A stretch of 64,000 nucleotides of DNA, from NCBI RefSeq assembly GCF_023149135.1, contig NZ_JAIWJX010000002.1, positions 620,001 to 684,000 on the forward strand, read 5' to 3'. Numbering within the stretch: the stretch's first letter is position 1; the number at the start of each line of letters is the position of its first letter. A model generated the notes under the pieces. The model saw only the letters and a list, made by a program, of their open reading frames with translations, was not told the origin of the DNA and did not search any database. The translations under genes were made by a program, and so were the position numbers. Below, piece by piece: positions 59,585 to 64,000 of this stretch. The stretch is from Fictibacillus marinisediminis (GTDB lineage Bacteria > Bacillota > Bacilli > Bacillales > Fictibacillaceae).

Positions 59585-60727
59585 TTATTTTTTGTGAAAA
59601 TATTGGTTATTTTTATACATTATTTTTCCATCGATCATGGTCATTACCGGAAGGGAAGAAAAATGAAAAGGATGCTCCGTCCAGAGGCTGATATCCGCAT
59701 CTTTTCCGGGCTCAAGGCTGCCGATTCGGTCGGCTACGCCAAGGTTCTTTGCTGGGTTGATGGTAATCCCCCGCAGGGCATTTTCTTCACTTAGGCCTTC
59801 GCGGACGGAAAGAGCCGCGCAGACATTCAAGTAATGAATCGGCGTATATGGATGATCCGTTGTAATGGATACTTCAATGCCGTGATCTGCCAAGATCTTA
59901 TACGTTTCCCATGTCTTGTTCTTTAGCTCAATCTTGGATCTTCTCGTTAGGGTTGGACCTACTGAAACTTGGAGACCCCGGCCAGACAGCTCCTCGGCAA
60001 CTAAATGGCCTTCCGTGCAATGTTCAATACGGAGATCAAGATGGAATTCATCTGCCAGCCGCAGGGCCGAAAGGATATCATCCGCACGATGAGCGTGAAT
60101 CCTTACAGGAATTTCACGGTTCAAAGCTGCTAGCAGGGGGGCAATCCTTAAATCCTCTGTAAAAGAAGAGCTTTTTGCATGGTAAAAAGCTTCCCGGAGC
60201 ATCCCCATGATTCCCATCCGTGTAATGGAGTTATTTTCCCTGCCGCTGTGAATCCGTTTCGGATTTTCACCGAGTGCGAGCTTCAACCCTGCGAGCTCTT
60301 TAATCAGCATTTTTCGAATGTCTTTTCCAGCTGTCTTGATGACGGATGTCGTACCTCCGATTACATTAGCACTGCCAGGCATAATGTGGACGGTTGTAAT
60401 GCCATGCTTGATGGCATCCTGAAACCCGCTGTCCAGCGGATGGCAGCCATCGATCGCCCGAATATGGGGAGTAAGTACTTCGTTTGTTTCATTCGCATCG
60501 TTACCGGCCCAGCCTGTGCCTTCATCATACAAGCCCAAATGAGTATGAACGTCGATCAGTCCTGGCAGGAGATAGTTGCCTTTCGCATGGATTATTTCCA
60601 TATCCGATGTCTCAACAATAGAAGGTGCGAGTTGTTTAATTTTTCCGTTTTGGATTAAAATATCACCTTTTTGCAATACGGGAGAGGTGATCGGATAAAT
60701 TTTTGCCCCTTTGATCAGTATTTTCAA
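59585..60727 (-). CDS. Amidohydrolase family protein (imidazolonepropionase/dihydroorotase-like)
   Basis: A 380-residue metal-dependent hydrolase. Metal ligands appear in order: DVHTHLG (HxH, near 61), a lysine in the K of the middle strand, HAHRADD near 210, EHCTEGH near 233 and the Asp in TTDHPYTP near 288. A C-terminal GKDADISLW is typical. Substrate unknown. ATG 60727 follows AATTAGGTGAATGCAG. Confidence 0.87.
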   Translation of the reverse strand: MKILIKGAKIYPITSPVLQKGDILIQNGKIKQLAPSIVETSDMEIIHAKGNYLLPGLIDVHTHLGLYDEGTGWAGNDANETNEVLTPHIRAIDGCHPLDSGFQDAIKHGITTVHIMPGSANVIGGTTSVIKTAGKDIRKMLIKELAGLKLALGENPKRIHSGRENNSITRMGIMGMLREAFYHAKSSSFTEDLRIAPLLAALNREIPVRIHAHRADDILSALRLADEFHLDLRIEHCTEGHLVAEELSGRGLQVSVGPTLTRRSKIELKNKTWETYKILADHGIEVSITTDHPYTPIHYLNVCAALSVREGLSEENALRGITINPAKNLGVADRIGSLEPGKDADISLWTEHPFHFSSLPVMTMIDGKIMYKNNQYFHKK

Positions 60728-60772
60728 TCTGCATTCACCTAATTTTCTTTTTATTCCTAGTTATATTGTATC

Positions 60773-61669
60773 TTATTTCAGTAAATTCTTTAATGCTTCC
60801 TGAAGTCTTGGAAAGCGGAATTGAAACCCGCCTTGAAGCGCTTTTTCAGGATAGGCATGCTGTCCTTCAAGGATGAGTACACTCATCTCACCGAGCAAGG
60901 CTCTGATTGCGAAAGCGGGAGCGGGCAGCCAGTGAGGACGTTCTATGGTTTCTCCCAATTCTTTTCCGAAATCATTGTTCTGTACAGGAAAAGGTGCAGT
61001 AACATTTAATGGGCCCTCAATGTCTGATTCAATAGCATATGCAATAAGCCTTGCCGCGTCTTCAAGATGAATCCATGATATCCACTGTCTTCCGGATCCG
61101 ATTCTGCCCCCGGCAAAGAACTTATAGGGCATTTCAATCTGGGAGAGAGCTCCTCCTTTTTCACTGAGGATTACTCCAAAACGAGTGAATACAGTCCTGA
61201 TTTCCAGCTCAGATGCCTTCTCCGCTTTTTGTTCCCACTTTTGTGCCACTTCTGATAAAAAATTTTCATTTTTAGGTTCCGATCGTTCTGTAAAGCGCTC
61301 CTGTTCAGCAGTGCCGTAGTAACCAACAGCTGAAGCATTGACCAGTACAGAAGGTTTTTCAGGGAGTTTGGCAAGAATGCGGAGGACCTCATCCGTTGCT
61401 TTCATTCGGCTTTTCATAATTTTTTTCTTTTTTTCCTCCGTCCAGCGGCCATTGATGCTTTCACCCGCAAGGTTAATAAAGGCGTCGATACCGGAAAGCT
61501 CTTTTTCAGGAACACTGGAATCTCCAAGCCACTCTACATAATGCAATTTTGAGTCAACAGCCTCTTTTTTTGACCGTGTTAAGATGTATACATCATGATT
61601 CTTGGAAAGAAGGAGGTTTGTTACTGCCGAGCCGATCAGCCCGGTACCTCCTGTAATTGCAATCTTCAT
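60773..61669 (-). CDS. yfhF: TIGR01777-family epimerase (YfhF)
   Basis: A 298-residue short-chain dehydrogenase-like protein: NAD(P)-binding GGTGLIGSAV at residues 7-16, LAGESINGRWTEEKK near 67, YYGTAEQERFTE near 120, and the DUF1731-type C-terminal tail with RPHWLPAPAFAIR. It matches YfhF. ATG behind AAGGAGGA. Substrate unknown. Confidence 0.92.
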   Translation of the reverse strand: MKIAITGGTGLIGSAVTNLLLSKNHDVYILTRSKKEAVDSKLHYVEWLGDSSVPEKELSGIDAFINLAGESINGRWTEEKKKKIMKSRMKATDEVLRILAKLPEKPSVLVNASAVGYYGTAEQERFTERSEPKNENFLSEVAQKWEQKAEKASELEIRTVFTRFGVILSEKGGALSQIEMPYKFFAGGRIGSGRQWISWIHLEDAARLIAYAIESDIEGPLNVTAPFPVQNNDFGKELGETIERPHWLPAPAFAIRALLGEMSVLILEGQHAYPEKALQGGFQFRFPRLQEALKNLLK

Positions 61670-61770
61670 GCTATATCCTCCTTCAGCCGAAATTTCAAGT
61701 TATTTTAAATATTAAGAATATTTGTTATAATTGTCCCTGTAATTATATCAATCTTTTAAGGGGGAGCATA

Positions 61771-63873
61771 ATGGAAACACAGCCGAGCACCATTAAAAAG
61801 AAAAGCAATCCTTTCACAAAGACAATTATTTGGATTGCGATCGCTCTTGCAGGGGGATTAAGTCTGTCCGTCATTGCCCTGCAGAGGGACGAGCACATTA
61901 ATGCCATTTGGTTTGTCGTGGCATCGCTGGCTACATACGCAGTTGCTTACCGGTTTTATTCCCGTTTTATCTCAAATAAAATCTTTGGTTTGGATAAAAA
62001 ACGGGCCACACCTGCAGAGAGATACAGTGATGGAAAGGATTATGTGCCTACCAACAAGTGGGTGCTCTACGGACATCATTTTGCCGCGATTGCTGGAGCT
62101 GGACCCCTTGTAGGTCCTACGCTTGCCGCACAGATGGGGTATCTTCCGGGAACAATCTGGATTATTGCGGGAGCCGTGCTTGCGGGCTGTGTCCAGGATT
62201 TCGTCATTTTAATCATCTCCATGCGCCGAAAAGGCAAATCGATCGGTGAAATTGCAAGGGAAGAAATAGGGCCTGTTGGAGGCTATCTTGCCCTTGTCGG
62301 AGTATTTGCAATCATGATCATTCTCATTGCTGTTTTAGGGCTTGTTGTTGTAAACGCTTTAAAAGCGAGTCCATGGGGCATGTACACCATTGCAATGACG
62401 ATTCCGATCGCTTTATTTATGGGTATCTATATGAAATTTCTCCGGCCGGGAAAGGTAGGAGAAGCCTCCCTCATTGGATTTGCTCTTTTGATTTTTGCTT
62501 TGCTGAGCGGCCAGTGGGTGGCTGACTCTGCAACCCTGGCTCCAATGTTTACATTTGAAGGCAAAACAATTGCCATCATGATGATTGTTTACGGTTTTCT
62601 TGCCTCTGTACTTCCCGTCTGGCTCCTTTTGGCCCCAAGGGATTACTTGAGCACCTTCTTAAAGGTAGGAGTTATAGCTATGCTCGCTATCGGCATCTTT
62701 ATCGTTATGCCTGAAATTAAAATGCCGGCTCTAACAAAATTTGTGGATGGAACAGGACCAGTATTTTCAGGAAACTTATTTCCGTTCCTCTTTATTACGA
62801 TTGCCTGCGGTGCGGTTTCTGGATTCCATTCTTTGATATCATCCGGGACGACACCAAAGCTGATCGCTAATGAAAAGCATGCCAACATGATCGGTTACGG
62901 AGGGATGCTGACAGAATCTTTTGTAGCGGTGATGGCTCTTGTAGCAGCCACTCTTTTATCACCGGGAGTATACTTTGCCATTAACTCTCCTGCTGCAGCG
63001 ATTGGGACCGAGGTGAGCGCCGCAGCAACCACTATTTCTTCCTGGGGATTCTCTGTCAATGCAGATGAGATTAACACGATCGCCCAGCAGGTGGATGAAG
63101 AGTCGATTCTTTCAAGGACGGGAGGAGCGCCATCGCTTGCTGTGGGGATGGCCCACATCTTTTCTAAGATCGTAGGCGGTCCAGAACTCATGGCCTTCTG
63201 GTATCATTTTGCTATTCTTTTTGAAGCAGTGTTCATATTAACGACCATTGATGCCGGAACAAGGGTGGGGAGGTTCATGCTGCAGGATCTGCTGGGCAAC
63301 ATCTATAAACCGCTTGGCAGAACAGACTGGATGCCTGCTGTTTATATCACCAGTGCCCTTGTTGTCGCCGGATGGGGCTACTTCCTTGTCGTGGGAGTGA
63401 CCGATCCGCTTGGCGGAATCAACACGCTTTGGCCGTTATTCGGAATCACGAATCAGATGCTCGCTGCGATCGCTTTAATCGTAGCCACGACAGTCATCAT
63501 AAAAATGGGCAAGACCAAGTACTGCTGGGTAACACTGGCTCCGCTGGCTTGGCTGATGATTGTAACGTTTACAGCAGGATGGCAGAAAATTTTCTCCTCG
63601 CTTCCCAAAATCGGCTTTTTGAAACAAGCTGAAGTCACTCAGCAAGCGCTGGATGCCGGGAAATTGCCGCCGACTATTCCAACTGCAGAAGCGGCCAAGC
63701 AGATTATTTTCAACAACCAGCTTAATGCTGTGCTGACTGGAATCTTCATGCTTCTTATTCTTGGAGTGTTGATTGATGCTATGAGAATATGGGGGAAAGT
63801 ATGGTTTAAAAAGGAAGAACTTCCGACAAGTGAGGAGCCGTTTAAGCAAACCAATATAAGCGAGGTGTCTTAA
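61771..63873 (+). CDS. cstA: Carbon starvation protein CstA (pyruvate/peptide transporter family)
   Basis: A 700-residue membrane protein with about sixteen to eighteen spans. CstA signatures are clear: YGHHFAAIAGAGPLVGPTLA (residues ~100), GAVLAGCVQDFVIL, and TTIDAGTRVGRFMLQD near 495. In E. coli CstA and its relatives import pyruvate or peptides during starvation. ATG 61771 follows AAGGGGGAG; the longer frame is untenable. Its stop overlaps the next start (TAATG). Confidence 0.95.
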   Translation: METQPSTIKKKSNPFTKTIIWIAIALAGGLSLSVIALQRDEHINAIWFVVASLATYAVAYRFYSRFISNKIFGLDKKRATPAERYSDGKDYVPTNKWVLYGHHFAAIAGAGPLVGPTLAAQMGYLPGTIWIIAGAVLAGCVQDFVILIISMRRKGKSIGEIAREEIGPVGGYLALVGVFAIMIILIAVLGLVVVNALKASPWGMYTIAMTIPIALFMGIYMKFLRPGKVGEASLIGFALLIFALLSGQWVADSATLAPMFTFEGKTIAIMMIVYGFLASVLPVWLLLAPRDYLSTFLKVGVIAMLAIGIFIVMPEIKMPALTKFVDGTGPVFSGNLFPFLFITIACGAVSGFHSLISSGTTPKLIANEKHANMIGYGGMLTESFVAVMALVAATLLSPGVYFAINSPAAAIGTEVSAAATTISSWGFSVNADEINTIAQQVDEESILSRTGGAPSLAVGMAHIFSKIVGGPELMAFWYHFAILFEAVFILTTIDAGTRVGRFMLQDLLGNIYKPLGRTDWMPAVYITSALVVAGWGYFLVVGVTDPLGGINTLWPLFGITNQMLAAIALIVATTVIIKMGKTKYCWVTLAPLAWLMIVTFTAGWQKIFSSLPKIGFLKQAEVTQQALDAGKLPPTIPTAEAAKQIIFNNQLNAVLTGIFMLLILGVLIDAMRIWGKVWFKKEELPTSEEPFKQTNISEVS

Positions 63874-64000
63874 TGAAACAGCAAAATCTCCGTTCCGTCA
63901 TCAAGAGGATCAGAGACGTTGCAGGCGTGATCCGAAAAATCAGCAAAGGAATCTCCAATCTTCCGGACTATGAATCCTATGTCAAACACATTCAAATGAA
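63873..64000 (+). CDS. YbdD/YjiX-family CstA-associated protein (partial)
   Basis: The first 42 codons of a small protein overlapping the cstA stop. The segment KGISNLPDYESYVKHIQMK matches the YbdD/YjiX family, whose genes commonly follow cstA and assist transport. Cut off by the right edge. Confidence 0.85.
   Translation, partial: MKQQNLRSVIKRIRDVAGVIRKISKGISNLPDYESYVKHIQM

Overview
The window looks like chromosomal DNA of an endospore-forming Bacillaceae bacterium of moderate GC. Markers are a gerP spore-germination cluster, a CotS-type coat gene, PdaA, tandem InhA/M6 proteases, an S-box (SAM-I) leader, TTG/GTG starts behind strong Shine-Dalgarno sequences, and local gene order recalling the yfj/yfk and yfh segments of Bacillus subtilis. 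Fictibacillus or a relative is my guess; no rRNA is present to prove it. No prophage, insertion sequence with a transposase, or CRISPR array is visible.

Layout. 1-5.2 kb: a minus-strand, SAM-riboswitch-controlled methionine operon (a yitJ-type homocysteine methyltransferase/MTHFR with an apparent frameshift, then cobalamin-dependent metH running off the left edge). 5.3-6.6 kb: a decayed MBL-fold gene and three GerPA/GerPF-like genes behind a sigma-K-type promoter. 6.7-13.4 kb: serine hydrolase, amino-acid permease, a MITE-like repeat, NhaC antiporter, a CotS/PAP2/small-protein cluster. 13.5-19.3 kb: LacI-type regulator, sugar ABC importer and GH13 alpha-glucosidase with matching operators. 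19.6-24.4 kb: a peroxiredoxin whose catalytic cysteine codon is UGA, a Gly/Tyr-rich coat-like protein, and the rearranged gerP cluster between two small heat-shock proteins. 24.4-30.4 kb: two ABC-F proteins (one behind an elaborate attenuator) and small genes. 30.6-37.7 kb: two secreted low-complexity polyelectrolyte proteins followed by two InhA-type metalloproteases. 37.7-46.9 kb: an orphan microORF, an RsgA GTPase, a secreted lamin-tail/phospholipase-D protein, sirtuin, tyrosine phosphatase and stress-type membrane proteins under sigma-B-like promoters. 47-57.9 kb: thioredoxin-like protein with a PerR-like box, MFS transporter, OsmC, YfkD, YfkAB, class I fumarase, a tandem repeat block, frameshifted pdaA, and a YfjO/RlmCD-type methyltransferase. 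58-64 kb: a DnaA-box cluster, yfhD/yfhE, a GNAT gene behind a tRNA-like attenuator, amidohydrolase, yfhF, and cstA with the start of its YbdD-like partner.

Most unusual signals: (1) the peroxiredoxin with UGA at the peroxidatic cysteine, followed 17 nt later by a 6-bp stem capped by a GGUC loop, which fits a bacterial selenocysteine insertion element; (2) a tRNA-like element overlapping a strong terminator ahead of a GNAT gene; (3) four intergenic arrays of degenerate ~21-nt units, each with its own core; (4) a multi-hairpin attenuator with a three-codon uORF ahead of an ABC-F gene; (5) a DnaA-box cluster away from any recognisable origin genes; (6) a MITE-like repeat family with nested hairpin insertions. 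Two genes (yitJ-like, pdaA) are broken at the same A6G homopolymer context, so assembly error, transcriptional slippage and -1 frameshifting all remain open. All claims come from reading the sequence; no search or folding program was run.
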